A stretch of DNA of 64,000 bases from Cystobasidiopsis lactophilus (lineage: Eukaryota; Basidiomycota; Agaricostilbomycetes; Agaricostilbales; Chionosphaeraceae), in assembly GCA_001599975.1 (NCBI GenBank), contig BCIO01000004.1, positions 719,434 through 783,433 on the forward strand, given 5' to 3'. Within the stretch, counting starts at the first letter, position 1; each line of letters starts with the position of its first letter. Below, piece by piece: positions 33,107 through 44,144 of this stretch. Under the pieces are notes generated by a model that saw only the letters and a program-made list of their open reading frames with translations, searched no databases and had not been told where the DNA came from. The position numbers and the translations under genes were made by a program.

Positions 33107-33684
33107 GATTGTGACTGGTTGGTTTGAGAACAAGAGGCAGGTGAGCCAGCCAGGCGACCTCGAGAATGGCGGGTGCTCGAGATGGCTCGCTCGTGAAAAA
33201 GGTGGCGGGTCGATCCTCCAGCAGGCAATTGTCGACAAGATGGCCCGTCGGTTTCAGCCATCTCTTGTGTGTTTGAAGCTAGTTAAAGTAAGACAGGCCA
33301 ATGGGCAGGGAGCCTAGGCCAGAGCGTGAAACTGGAGGGAAGGCGGCCAGAGCGACGGAAAGATGGCGATCCTCCGCATTGACGCTTCAACGCTGCTGCC
33401 AGCTCGGTGTCTTCATGCCAGCCATTTCTGCTACTCGTAGCTGGGTGGCAGGAATCAGCAAGGGTAAGCAGAGCGCAGAACAGCGCGGGAGCTGCACCTT
33501 TTGGATGAGCGAGCAGCTCGCATGAATGCCAGCCACCCAGCCAATGCCTTCAGCGTGCGTCTGCCCTCAGCCGTACCATACTTTGTACTGTCTCAGCTAT
33601 CGTTACAGAAGACCAGTAGGGCTGCACGTGAAATATAGCAAGCCGCCAGGTCGTCCACACAGCTCAAGCCAGCTCGACCAAATC
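33107..33684. other. Intergenic region, 578 b, divergent promoters
   Basis: Between the PL14-like gene and the dynactin-like gene. Upstream in-frame extension of the latter to 33526 lacks a better start. No other gene seen. Confidence 0.5.
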
Positions 33685-34365
33685 ATGTCCATCTCGCCCG
33701 AGCTCGCGTTGGCCTTGCGGTTGCGCGTACTCAGCACTCAGCTGACTGGATCGCCAGTGCCACACCAGCCCGCGGAAGGAGCCAGCTCCATTGGGTCCAG
33801 GCTGAATGCATTCTTGAGCGAGTACTCGAGCGTCGTCAATTCCGTCGACGCCGTCCAGCGCTTCGTCACTGCCTGTTCGTTGCCTTGTTTTTACACTATC
33901 ACCATGTCCTACGTGTTGATCCACGGGATGAGGCGCCGAACAGACGACAAGAACGCAGCTTTGTTGAACCCACCTCCTCCGCTCGCGCCCTCTGGTGACA
34001 GCGACGTCGACCCAGCCCTCTCAGCGACCGAGCAGGCCATCTTGATCCTCGACTCTGAAGCCGACCTGATCAACCTGGACCGCTTGACTCGGGAAATCAC
34101 CCTGCTCAGCGAGGACCAATCCGTCATCTCCACCTCGCCCGCCATCGACGCTCATTCGGCTCTACTTCCCACTTTGGACAGCCTAGAAGAACCAGTGTCC
34201 CGCTTGAAGGCCGAAATGGCAGGATTGGAAGAGCGGGTGGGCAAGATGCTGGAGGTTTACAACGCGTACATTTCATCCACCTCCGAGTCCTTCATCGGCA
34301 TCAACGCCTCCCTGGAGAACGCAGAGGCTATTCTGAACAGGTTGGAGAAGGCCAGAGCGGGCTAA
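33685..34365 (+). CDS. Dynactin p24 (DCTN3)-like coiled-coil protein
   Basis: The ATG at 33685 opens a 226-residue helical protein (MSISPELALALRLRVLST...). The C-terminal half, with ILDSEADLINLDRLTREITL, a LLPTLDSLEEPVSRLKAEMA segment, EVYNAYISSTSESFIGINAS and ILNRLEKARAG, follows the order of conserved blocks in DCTN3: a middle coil, a short acidic break and a terminal coil ending near LEAAK. The similarity is weak and judged by eye. An intron inside 33878-33946 cannot be excluded, since a GTTCGT donor and a GAG acceptor flank a tract rich in T. If correct, it is a dynactin shoulder subunit for dynein-driven nuclear movement. Its stop codon overlaps that of the convergent neighbour. Confidence 0.5.
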   Translation: MSISPELALALRLRVLSTQLTGSPVPHQPAEGASSIGSRLNAFLSEYSSVVNSVDAVQRFVTACSLPCFYTITMSYVLIHGMRRRTDDKNAALLNPPPPLAPSGDSDVDPALSATEQAILILDSEADLINLDRLTREITLLSEDQSVISTSPAIDAHSALLPTLDSLEEPVSRLKAEMAGLEERVGKMLEVYNAYISSTSESFIGINASLENAEAILNRLEKARAG

Positions 34366-35620
34366 GCCGATAGGGCGTAGGAATCGTTGCCGGAGAGGGA
34401 AACGCGAGACTCGGCGATCAGCTTGGTCAGGTATTGCTTCACGCCGGCTGCGGCCGCTGGGATGCTTCAAGGGTCGAGTTGAAAAGTAGGTCTCAGCTTT
34501 CGTCTTGGCCGAGGCTTAAAGCCATCGAACTCACACGCTCTCCGGCACATTCTCAGCTTGATACACTTTTCGCGTCAATCTGACCAACCCATCTTCAGCA
34601 CTTGTTTGCTCTGTCGAGACAAGCAAAGGGAACGCACTCGATCAAAGACACCGGCTCTTTGAAAGTGCCCAGCGCTTCCACCACCGACTTCTCCCTCATG
34701 CTCCGGTGCTCAATGTAGCCCTCAACATACTTCAGCCCCTCTTCCACCGTCGGCCCATGTCCAGGGTACAGCCTGCCCCCTTCCGCCTTGGCGAGGTGAG
34801 ACCGGAGCACGGCCAGCGAATCCAGGTAGGCTTTCAGATCCTCAAACACCGACGTGCCCTGACCCAAGACGGTGTCGGCAGTGAACACCCCTTCGCCCTC
34901 CAGCACCAACGAAATGGAGTCATCAGTGTGGCCGGGCGTGTGGAGGACGCGGAGGGTGACTTCGTTGGCGGTCACGGTCTGATCAGCCGCTAGGTCTTGG
35001 ACTGGAGGGAAGCCGGAGGGCAACGGGTGAGAGGGAGAGGGGAACTTGTGGATCTTGATGTCACTGGGAAGTAAAGGAAGGAGGGAGGGCAGGCCGCCAA
35101 CGTGGTCGTTGTGCCAATGGGAGAGGATAACATCTGAAATTTGTCTGGTCACCCCCCTGTCAGCAGATGCTCGGAGTTTCCAATTAGAGGAGGAAGCCTA
35201 CGACCGCTCTGGTAGATCAGCGATCAGGTCTCGGTAGCTCTCCTTGCCCTCGCCGGTGTCCAGCAGGATGAAGGGGCCCGGAGGCGAGCCGATCAAATAC
35301 GTGTTGGTTCCTTTTGTTCACCTTTAACATCCATCTGGAAAAGGACAAGAATGAGGAACCGAGCAAACCTTGGAGCGTGAAGGGGCCCGGGTTCTGGCCC
35401 AAGATGCGGAGCACCGATTTACTCAGCTGCAGTCGGGCCCAATCTGGTGAGCTTTTGACAGCAGCGAAGGCATAGATAAGAGGATACCAACACGCTCGAC
35501 TGAAGGGAGGGCTTTCAAGGACATCTTTGACCGCCGGGTGGTTGGTGGCGGACAAGAGGGTCGGACGAAGGGTTGGAGAGAGACCGCCGATTTCTAGAGT
35601 GCCGGGCTTGATTTCGGTGC
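34362..35620 (-). CDS. LACTB2: LACTB2-like metallo-beta-lactamase fold protein
   Basis: Zinc hydrolase of the glyoxalase II/LACTB2 group; human LACTB2 is a mitochondrial endoribonuclease. Key motifs: RILGQNPGPFTLQG with the following TNTYLIGSPPGPFILLDTG, the metal site SHWHNDHVGG (HxHxDH), a third His in HTPGHTDDS, the Asp in FTADTVLG and a fourth His in YPGHGP, plus the C-terminal winged-helix-like part and the end SLSGNDSYALSA. Introns lie near 35211-35153 and 35345-35312. The N-terminus is unclear: the frame upstream (GGLSPTLRPTLLSATNHP) has no ATG before a stop near 35642, so the start exon or a further intron is missing from my model. It converges with the dynactin-like gene, the stop codons overlapping. 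Confidence 0.82.
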
Positions 35621-36028
35621 TTAAAACCAGTCTACGAAGATGCTATGAATGTGTTCTGACTGTTGAAGGAGCCGATTGAAGTCGAGAGGCTGAGGATGAG
35701 CTCGAATCGACCATGGCCACGGCGCTATTGGCAGTGGATGCGCCTTGACCTGCTTGTAGGCTTTGGCTGTTCGTCTAAGGCGACTGAAATGCCGCCTAGT
35801 CCATATATTTGACGGGATTGTGTCCGACAAGGATGCTGATTGCAGTGGGCTCCATGCACTCGCTGCTTGCGATCTCTGCGCTTTCGCGTTGTATTTGTTG
35901 GTGACGAGATATCGCTTCCATGGGCGCTTGGGTGTCGGTTCAGCGATTCTTTTCCGCACACGCTCGAGCAGCCCCTTTGATCCATGCGCCTTCTGTCCCG
36001 GCGCCGATGACAGAAGGCTCTGACTGAG
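35621..36028. other. Intergenic region, about 400 b
   Basis: Promoter-bearing spacer between divergent genes; may also hide the unresolved first exon of the LACTB2-like gene on the minus strand. Confidence 0.4.
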
Positions 36029-37180
36029 ATGCCTTCTTGTCTCTTCTGCCTTGTCGTACCCGAGAGCTTGCAGCGTCTCTTGGCCTTCTTCAACGAGGTG
36101 CAGCTCGAAGAAAATATGCCCAAGCCCGACGCCTTACACATCCCTGTTCCCATAAGACCGCACCAAGTCTCACGCCTTATTCACGAAGAACAGTCGCCAT
36201 TTCCCACCTACGATGATCCCGCTTTGAAATCGACGGAGCCAGTCCTGCCGCAACCGTACGCCCGTTTGTGCGCTCATGCGATATTTGCTCACATTAGACC
36301 AGTACGACCTGGTTGAGGGCGTTGTCAGTCGGCAATGAATGGCTTTTCAAGATGCATGTCGAAGGCGTACCAACCACGGGTTCCATCGTGGGCTACGACC
36401 GTGGCGCAGGCAAAAGTTACGCAAGAATTGTTGCTAAACACTCTTCTCTCATGAAAACATACTTTCCATACAGCGCCACCCATCTGATGGGCGAGTACGC
36501 TAGTGGGCCCAGCATACTTGAAGCCCATTTCCAGCTTCCAACGGACGACGGCTCCTCGCTCCGTTACACCCTGGGAACGCTCGAATACCACACAGGCGCC
36601 ATTTTGCGATTGCAATCTGCTGTGGCGACCTACCGTGCAGCCGACAAGGATACTTTTGCCGCAAAAGTACTGAAGAAGGTGTACTCGGAAACACTAAAGT
36701 GGGCCAACCAACTTCACGCGCTTGCAAAGCTGGGTGATTTGGCCCCAGTCTTTCTCTGTACGCTTCGGTGCTGTTTTTTTTTCTGAAGAGGGAAAGGCTC
36801 GTCCCTTGAGCATAGTGTGCGAGTCCATAGCGTGTGATCCGCCCTCCTGGAACCGCGGCGTGCAGGCTGCGCTAGCGGAGGTTCTGGAGTCGCACATCAA
36901 AATGCAACACCTCAACGCGTGTACCATTGCACTGGTAAACCCATATACTCGAGGCGCTCCTCTACGAAATGGGACATTCAAGAATTTTGAAGCCTTCACC
37001 AAAGTGGCCACTTTTCAATTTGATCTGGGCCGCTATATGGGAAGACCTTCTCGCCGAGACAAATCACTATTCGAGATCAACGTTCTGATACGGTGGCTAG
37101 GAAAGGTCGACGTGCTTAACGTTCTCCTGTCAGAAAAGAAGGAGCGCGAGGGCTGGAGGCCATTGGCGGGAACCCTTTAG
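36029..37180 (+). CDS. Unknown fungal protein
   Basis: ATG at 36029 (MPSCLFCLVVPESLQRLLAF). An intron from a GTACGC donor near 36256 to a CAG near 36303 joins QPYA-side exon to TTWLRALSVGNEWLFKMHV; another lies around 36757-36835. The middle part (GSIVGYDRGAGKSYARIVAK, then LRYTLGTLEYHTGAILRLQS) reads like a folded alpha/beta protein, and the last exon contains ALAEVLESHIKMQHLNACTI and ends WRPLAGTL. I do not recognise a family. No signal peptide or membrane helix is visible. Base composition is somewhat more A/T-rich than its neighbours, as in other unrecognised genes in this window. Confidence 0.5.
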
Positions 37181-37249
37181 CTGTCCTTAGTATTTGCAGT
37201 TCGTAAAGTCCGACGACTTTGTGTATATTCCAGTATGGCTCAAATACAA

Positions 37250-38912
37250 TCAGTGCTTCCCAACGACCGGCAGCTTGTCCTTGATCTCGTCATAAGGCTC
37301 CGGCACGAACGCCATGCGGGCGGTGACCTGGTTCTTGTGCATCTTGTCGATCCACTCTGGCAAGGTGGACATGGGCGCCGTGCTGTTCATCAAAGTGTCA
37401 ACGGAAAAGGACGCAAAAATCGAGGTGGCAAAATCAACGCACGTGTAAGCCGGAGCTAAGCGGCCCGCCGCGATGTGGTCGAAAATCTCTGTATAAGTGC
37501 GTGAGCCAGGGTATAACTAAGCAGCAAAAGAAGTTGCACGTACCGACCATCTCGGAGCGGGTGCCCCAGAAGGTGGATAGCGCGCGGTGCTCCTTGGAGG
37601 TGGCGGGGATGGTGGTGAAAGTCAGGAACCGGTCGTGCATGCCGCAAACCAGCACCGCTCCTCCCTTTGAGCAAAACGGCTTCAGCTCTCGACTAGGTGG
37701 AAGACGAGGTGCGAGGACTCACAACGCCGACCAGCTCTTGGCCCAGGTTGAAGGTGTGCTTGTTGCCCACGCAGTCGACAACGACGTCGACGTTGATGTT
37801 CTCCTTGGCGAACTTGGCCAACAGCTCATCTGAGGTGCCCGAGATGCCGCCAAACTTCTCCGCCGCTTTCCGGGACTCTTCCTGTACAGTAGCGGCGGCA
37901 GCAGCATCAGAGATGAATCGCGCCTGATGCAGAGGGCCGCAAGCTTACCTTAATGTCAGTAGCGTAGACAGTGGCGCCTAGTAGTGTGCAAATAGAGACC
38001 TGCGTCGAGCGGTTGAGCTACCATGGTCAGAAGGTTCATGGGCCCATGCTCACCGCATTCAATCCAAGTCCTCCAAGCCCGATGACGCACGCCGTCTGGC
38101 CCTTTTTCAAGCCCGCAATAGTCCTGTTTGATAAAGGATCCGATGAATCGCTGCAAAGGGCATCGATGGGAGGGAGGCTTTGACGAACTTGATTCCGTGG
38201 TAAGGCGTTAGGATAGCTGGATGCCACATAAGCTTGCGCGACTGGCGTAGAGAAAGACCACATACCATCAGTAGCAGAGCAAGCAGCGCCAGCTGGGACC
38301 GAGTCCGGCACGGGCACCAAGCAAGTCGCTGGCAAAGCGCAGTACTCGGCGAAGCCTGTGAGCAAGCTATGTCAGACTATCGCTTCGCGATGAAGTGGAC
38401 CTCAAGCACCAACCTCCATCTCTTCCGAGTCCAACAAATGCCCTGACAGAGGGGCACAGGTTCTCCCTGCCCATGGAGCAGATCTTGCAGGTGTCCTTGA
38501 AGCACGGGTTCATGCCGAGGGCGGCGTACAGCTGGCCGACTTTGGCGGTCTTGACGGCTGACCCAAGGAGGACTGCTCGACCGCACACCTCGTGCGACAT
38601 GACGACTGTTTCCCGAGCATAAGCCAAAGGTGGAGTTGGCCGGAGAGTGAGGCTTACAAGTCGACTTGTTGATCGAATCAATGCCCGTGTTGTGCTCCAA
38701 GACGTGCATGTCCTGTATGCCAACACTCAGAGCTGAAAGTTGAAGGTGGGAGGGAAGCAACGCACAGAATGGCACAACCCGGCCGCCTCAATCTTGAGCA
38801 ACACCTCATCGTCCTTTGGAATTGGGACCGGCAAGGTAGCGACGACGATGTGGTCGGAATCAGGCGAGTGCTGGTAGCCTATCATCTTCTTGCCTTCATA
38901 CTGGCTGGCCAT
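37250..38912 (-). CDS. Zinc-dependent alcohol dehydrogenase (MDR family)
   Basis: Multi-exon gene starting MASQYEGKKMIGYQ. The catalytic zinc Cys is in EAAGLCHSDM (split by an intron near 38765), the second ligand in the VMSHEVCGRAV segment (usually GHE), and the structural zinc lobe in CFKDTCKICSMGRENLC. GFAEYCALP, the hinge region, the NAD(P) nucleotide-binding motif CVIGLGGLGLNAV, VVVDCVG and GTLVLVG follow in normal order. The protein ends in DEIKDKLPVVGKH at 37250. It is a cytosolic NAD(P)-dependent dehydrogenase; alcohol substrate unknown. Exon boundaries in the middle (37720-38040) are approximate. Confidence 0.88.
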
Positions 38913-39317
38913 GCTGGACGTGCGGGAGATACAGAAAGGGTTGGAACGGATAAATTCAATGCGCTCTCAGCACTTGGGCAAACCACGCAAGCAGGATAGC
39001 AGGGCAGGCAGCAAAGTCAAGTGAGCAAGTATGGTGGAAGCAGAGCAAGCGGACAACAAATGAGACCCCGGATTCAGCCTCAAGTCGTCGGCAAGAGGGG
39101 ATTTCGGGAGCGGGGGAGCAGCAGGGCTCGACGCCACTCAACGCGATGGGTAGGGCTTCCATGGTGCAGTCGAGGGCGCTGTGTATGAATGTGTTAAGTG
39201 GTACAGATGGCGAACCAAGCGCAACGAGCGACGCGCGCCAGGCAAGCAACCTGCCAGAAATTCCTGTTTTGGAGTCGGACAGCGAGACGACGCTGTCGCC
39301 CTTAGAGTCCGACCACG
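38913..39317. other. Intergenic region, 405 b, divergent promoters
   Basis: Between alcohol dehydrogenase and DCN1 start codons. No gene seen. Confidence 0.5.
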
Positions 39318-41011
39318 ATGCCTCCCAGTAGGTGACGATGTCGCCTGGCTTGCTTGGTCTGCTGACGAGCTGCTTCACCGGCGCCGCAGAACGCAAAGCC
39401 GCTGCTCCAAAGGTGAGCGAAAGCTGTGCGCGCGAAGCCTGTCAGAACGCTAAATGACGACGGGGGCAACGCAGGCCACCAAGGCCAAGGCCGAGCCCAA
39501 GCCCAAAGCCACCGCGTCGACCTCCAAAGCCAAGGCGACGACCAAGAAGAAGCAGGTCGCCGAGGACGACGAGGAGGAGGCCGCCCCGGAAGTCGTGGCC
39601 GAGTCGAGCGAGGTTGAGGAGCTCGAGGGCCCGCCACCCGCCAAAAAGGCCCGCAAGGCTCCAGCCAAGAAGGCTGCCACGACGCCACCCAAGCCCAAGG
39701 CCGCCGCCGCCAAAGGCAAGGGCAAGAAGGCCGCCGCCGCTGAGGACGACGAGAATGTGTTCAGCCAGGACCGCCTCGTCCGCTTGTTTGACAAGTACAA
39801 AGGTCAGCTCCTGTCGATTCCCTCCCTTGTTTATGTGCACCTCTTGTTCTGCCTCTATACAATCGAGCGTCGCCATTTCCGGGGGGAACGGAGCGAGACC
39901 GACTTGCCCCCAAGACAACCCTTCTCCTCCGCTTTGTTGCGCTTTTCCATGGGAGACTGTACATTATGGTTCACAATGCTGGCATACATCTCATCTACGC
40001 TCAATGCTGACTCTTGAGTCTTGTTGGATTGGATTTTACAGACGACGACGGAAGGATCGAGACTGAAGGCATGATGGCGCTGTTTGAGGACGCCAATTTG
40101 TCCCTCGAGGAGGTGCGTTCCTGACGCCTACTTTGAGATCCTCACGCGGGGTCTTGACTGGGCGCTGGGATCGACAGGTGTACCCCTTTGTGTGAGCTCG
40201 GCTTGCTTCAGATCTTTTGGGATCTATGGCCAGATCCTGTATCCTCACAGCCTCGGCTACAACTGCCGCGCCTCCAAAATGGCCGTCTTCACCAAGGACG
40301 AGTTCATGACTTTGGCCGAAACCAAGTGCGTTGCCCTTGCACTTTTCAGGTGGTGCTCTCCCTCATCTGTCAAGACGATCGTGATTGCACAGAATTGACA
40401 CGCCCACCAAGCTGCGCAAGAGCGTGCTCGACTCGACGCAGAGCATCCAGGGCAATACGGTCCTCTTCGACCAGTTTTACAAGTACCTCTTCGACTACTG
40501 CTTGGACGCCGGCCAAAAGACCTTGCCCATGGAGGTTCGCTTGTCCCTCTTTTGCATCACTGAGATACCCTTGTTGATATACCAGGACACCTCTTGCGAA
40601 CAGACCGCTCAAGCCGTCTGGTCGTGCGCCCTGCCAAAGTCCAACGCCGTCGCCATGGACTTCCTCGACTTTTTGGCCGCCAACAAGTACAAGGGCGTGA
40701 CGCGGGACGTGTGGACCTCCTTGCTCGCCTTCATGCGCGAGGTCACCTTGGTCAAGAAGGACAAGAAGGACAAGGTCGCCGGCGTCTTGGAGGGCTACTC
40801 CGAGGAAGACTCGTCCTGTGCGCTGAGTTCTTTTGCTAGCACTCGATTACCGTGCTAAAATTGTAGCGGCCGGTTCACAGGGCCTGCCATGTTTGACGAT
40901 TAGTGAGTTCGAGCTCTGCTGCAGTTGGACATCAACTCACCACTTGCTTAAAACCTCAGCGCCGCCTGGGTCGCTCGAGGCCGCGTGGACAAGGCCGCCG
41001 AGGAAGAATAA
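39318..41011 (+). CDS. DCN1: Dcn1-like cullin neddylation E3 (DCUN1 domain)
   Basis: Scaffold E3 that helps Ubc12 transfer Nedd8/Rub1 to cullins. Ten exons (39318-39327, 39390-39412, 39475-39802, 40042-40112, 40178-40191, 40251-40325, 40393-40534, 40604-40817, 40881-40902, 40960-41011) give 316 residues. The N-terminus MPPKRKAAAPKATKAK plus about 90 Lys/Ala/Pro/Glu-rich residues is likely nuclear and replaces the UBA domain of yeast Dcn1. The DCUN1 domain follows: DDDGRIETEGMMALFEDANL, KMAVFTKDEFMTLAET, FYKYLFDYCLDAGQKTLPME, TAQAVWSCALP, FLDFLAANKYKGVTRDVW and the conserved SWPAMFDDY. First exon only 10 nt. An ATG at 39454, inside intron 2, is a decoy. Confidence 0.93.
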
Positions 41012-41675
41012 GGCCCTGTTGCATCTTCTCACCCAAAGACCCCAAGCGCAAAACGGTGGAATACTTCCTACCTCGGCGCCAATTTTTGTTTTTTCATCGC
41101 ATGCCTGTTCCACCACAACACACGACATCTCCACCTCCAGATTCCCCTCTCATCATCTCTTTACGTCCTTTTACGAATTCGCACGCCCCATGGTTCGACG
41201 CCCGCTCTGGTAGATAGCATCAGCCCATCGGTCGCCAAGCTTGCAGCTCAAGCGTCGAGGCAAGCGGACGTGGCCTCTAGAACCGAGGCAATAATGACGG
41301 ACGGGATCTGCTCTCAAATCTTTCTGTCCACCCCCCGAAAAACGGCTGGCCAAGATCTGTTGACCAAAAGATGCCATGCCGTGCCTCTGTTTCTCTTTGC
41401 ATTTTGATATCCCCATCCGTTGCATGCTTGCCAAATGCAAAAATGAAAGGCGCCTATGAGTTTTACAATGCCAAGGGCAGATTGAGAAGCGGCAAAGCAG
41501 AGTCCATGATGCAAGGTTGTAGACAGTTTGAGAAAGGGAGAAAGTGGTGGCCACGAGAGGTTGGGTGGTGTAAAAACGAAACATGGAATGGATAGAAGAA
41601 GGCGATGATGAATATGATGGGGGTAATGCTGGGGATATAGGGGGGAAAGGAGAGGTGGTGGTGGATGATGACGAT
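41012..41675. other. Intergenic region, 664 b, two 3' ends
   Basis: Lies between convergent stops of DCN1 and the SRPBCC gene; holds 3' untranslated sequence. The 250-residue minus-strand frame across 41171-41923 is mostly the antisense continuation beyond the spliced SRPBCC stop and was not taken as a gene. Confidence 0.5.
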
Positions 41676-42388
41676 TTAGAAGAGCCGCCCATATGACTCC
41701 ATGTGGGCTCTGGTGTTCTGACAATGAGCATGGGAAGACAAAGAAATAGGCCAGAAGCCCACCTATGGCTCTTGCGGGCTTCCCGCTCGACGATCCACCG
41801 CAATGCCGCCGAGCACTTGCCGTCTATGCGCTCTTGCACCTTCGTCTGGCCGGTGCCGACGCTTTCGAACGTCCGAAACTTCCGAATTACAATCCCTTCA
41901 GACGTAAGGGACTCGTAGAGCACCGATCTCGGCTCTGCAGCTTGGACAAATCAGGCTCACGAAATCATCATGCGGGAAGCGGCAGGCAAAAAGGGCACTA
42001 ACTTGACGTCTCATCCCACGTCTGGCAGCCGGTGAGCTTGATGACCTTGGTGTACATCCCAAACACTAGCGGTACAGCCTCTTTTAAGGTGAAAGTTTGT
42101 CGAGGCAAAGAAGCTTCTTGCGAAGAAGCGGCGGGTGTTCCTTGCAGGCTCTTGACGGTCGCCAGACTCTCGCCAGCGGGAAGGGCGACCTGATCACGTC
42201 CCAAAACAACAAATTCCTGATCTCAACAGTACAATGAGCGGGTGTTAGGGCCATGGTAGCAAGCCGGGGGGACTTGCCGTGCACAAACTTGAAAGCCGGC
42301 CGCAAGCCTCCACGTCCTGGCTGAGGACAGCCCACACCTTATCCAGGCTGTGGTTTAACAGGACGCTGTGCTCGCTGCTGAACGCCAT
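41676..42388 (-). CDS. Conserved SRPBCC (START/Bet v1-like) domain protein
   Basis: Small lipid-binding-fold protein of a family common in basidiomycetes. Start MAFSSEHSVLLNHSLDKVWA, then NQEFVVLGRDQVALPAG, PRQTFTLKEAVPLVFGMYTK, VIKLTGCQTWDET, ALYESLTSEGIVIRKFRTFE with VQERIDGKC, WIVEREARKSH and the spliced end AHMESYGRLF. The order of alternating strands around a long C-terminal helix is that of an SRPBCC fold. The first intron runs from about 42292 to 42229 and ends at GAG; further introns are near 42000-41920 and 41770-41708, the latter decided by the conserved C-terminus. Function of the family is not established, though a hydrophobic ligand is likely. Confidence 0.7.
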
Positions 42389-42907
42389 CTTGGTTGAACA
42401 GGAGAGAGCGCCCTTCGGAGGTGGTCCGAGAGGGATAAGGGGCAATGTTCGCCTAAAGAAAAGTCGAACGACGCAAGCCTCGCGAGCTCACGCCAGACGT
42501 GCGGGTCGCGCCACCCCTGCCATCACTTAAATTTAAGGTGAGACAAGCTTCCAGAGGTCATTCTTATACGCCTTTCACAGATCTGAGCCGAATATGGACG
42601 ATCGTCAATGCAAATCCCGCCACCTGCCCTTGGCCCTTGGCGCGATAGAGCCGCTTGGAATAGTGTCATCGGGTTGATGGCAGTTGAGGCGGGTGTACCC
42701 ACTGTGCTGAAAGCAGACGGCAACCAAGGAGACCAGCAGGACAAGGAGGCACGTTCTGCATGAACGCGGAGGAAGTCTTGTGCCAGAATTGGGCGGCGAG
42801 TTGCGAATGCCTTGAAATGCCCGCCGCCGAGAGCAGTGAGGTCGTGAATACCTAGAGCACTAGTTCATACCAGAAAACGCTACGCTCGCCAATTCCGCGC
42901 AGGATAG
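42389..42907. other. Intergenic region, 519 b, divergent promoters
   Basis: Spacer between the SRPBCC gene and an unknown gene. No coding signal recognised. Confidence 0.5.
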
Positions 42908-43807
42908 ATGCTCGCGCCGGCCCGAATGCGAATGTGTCGGCCAGCCCAAGTCCCAACCTGCTGTCTCTGCGACGACCATCCCAGAATGCTTCTTGATCAG
43001 GAGGAAGAGTCTGGCTTCGTCTTCAATCGCACCTCGCCTTGGCCGGCTAGCGATTTGAGCAAGAAGCTGCCAGACCTCCCACGGAGCGGTTCGAAGTCGA
43101 AGTTCTGGACTTGGGCCACAAATCGCTTGGTGAGATACAATTCTCAGTCTAGTTGAATAGTAGAACAGCGACTGATCATGAAGGACAAGCAGCCAAAGAA
43201 CCGACGCAAGACCTCTCGCGACGTTGCTGTGCAGAGCTCGCCTCCCCTAGATCAACAATCTTCGAAAGAGAACATCATGGCTCCTGCGTCGGTCACCATG
43301 ACTCGAACCATCAGTTACACGCCGACGTCGATGGGCCCGTCATCCATGGGCGGGCTCTCGAGAGGGTTCGGCTCGACTTGGACAAACTCTGACATTGGAC
43401 GGAGCCGAATGACACGGTCCTACTCGGTCATATCCGACGCCTCTTCCACACTCCTGTCGGACGTCTACTCATTCGCCGACGACTACCTTGCCGCACTGGA
43501 GAGCAACTTCGAAGACGAAGTGCCGCTGGCGGCGGATATGGAGAGGCACTGGACGTTGGAGGGTTCGCAAGTGGTGGAGTCTAGCAGCCCACAAGGAGGC
43601 AGCAAGAGAAAGCGGGTGTCGGCTTTGGTCGAGGAGGTGACATCTTCGCCGCCGCGTCTACGCCAAGTCCGGCCCAGACAGCCTTCAATCTCCCATCAAA
43701 TGGCCAAACTGCCTTCAACCGAGGAAGAGATGCGATCCGCAATTGCAGAAGTGGTGTTCGGGCCAGGCGTTCAGCCGGCAGGGGGCAGCAGGTTGATTGA
43801 CTTGTAG
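42908..43807 (+). CDS. Unknown Ser-rich protein (286 aa)
   Basis: Two exons (42908-43129 and 43169-43807) join in phase at a clean GTGAGA...ACAG intron to give 286 residues. The N-terminus is MLAPARMRMCRPAQVPTCC, followed by a Ser/Thr-rich region with SRSRMTRSYSVISDASSTLL-like low complexity, an acidic helix (FADDYLAALESNFEDEVPLA), a basic patch GSKRKRVSA that could act as a nuclear signal, and an end PAGGSRLIDL. No known domain. The coding case rests on the intron and the length of open frame. Possibly a lineage-specific regulatory protein. Confidence 0.55.
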
Positions 43808-44144
43808 ATTGAGTGCGAAGGCCTTGAAAATTGGGGCAGATGAATATAGGCAAACGTGATGGATGTCGAGTATGTAAAAGCATGTATTTTGGAAGTATAA
43901 GACGAGACAGAAGCAGGAGTCTGGGAGAGCTGGTCTGTTCGCTTGAGAGCAGTGGCAAATTGGAGACGCGAGTGAGCAGCATCGCGACAAGGCAACAGCA
44001 TTTTAGACTGGCACGAACGCATCACTGGCAGACCTGCAAGCGCAGAAGCACAAGACTGGCCGAAGCAGAGCAAAAAAATATTTATCGACCGCCAACAACG
44101 ACAAGCTGACCGTTCAAAGGATTAGAGCTGTAGATTACAAGGGG
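43808..44144. other. Intergenic region, 337 b
   Basis: Same-strand spacer before the zinc-knuckle gene. No gene seen. Confidence 0.5.

Noticed and set aside
39454-40017. DCN1 start at ATG 39454
   Set aside because: This ATG lies inside an intron with a good branch site; an upstream 10-nt exon plus 23-nt exon gives a better N-terminus.
41171-41923. 250-codon minus-strand frame as an independent gene
   Set aside because: Its first part is the last exons of the SRPBCC gene read through an intron; the rest lies beyond the spliced stop and is low complexity.
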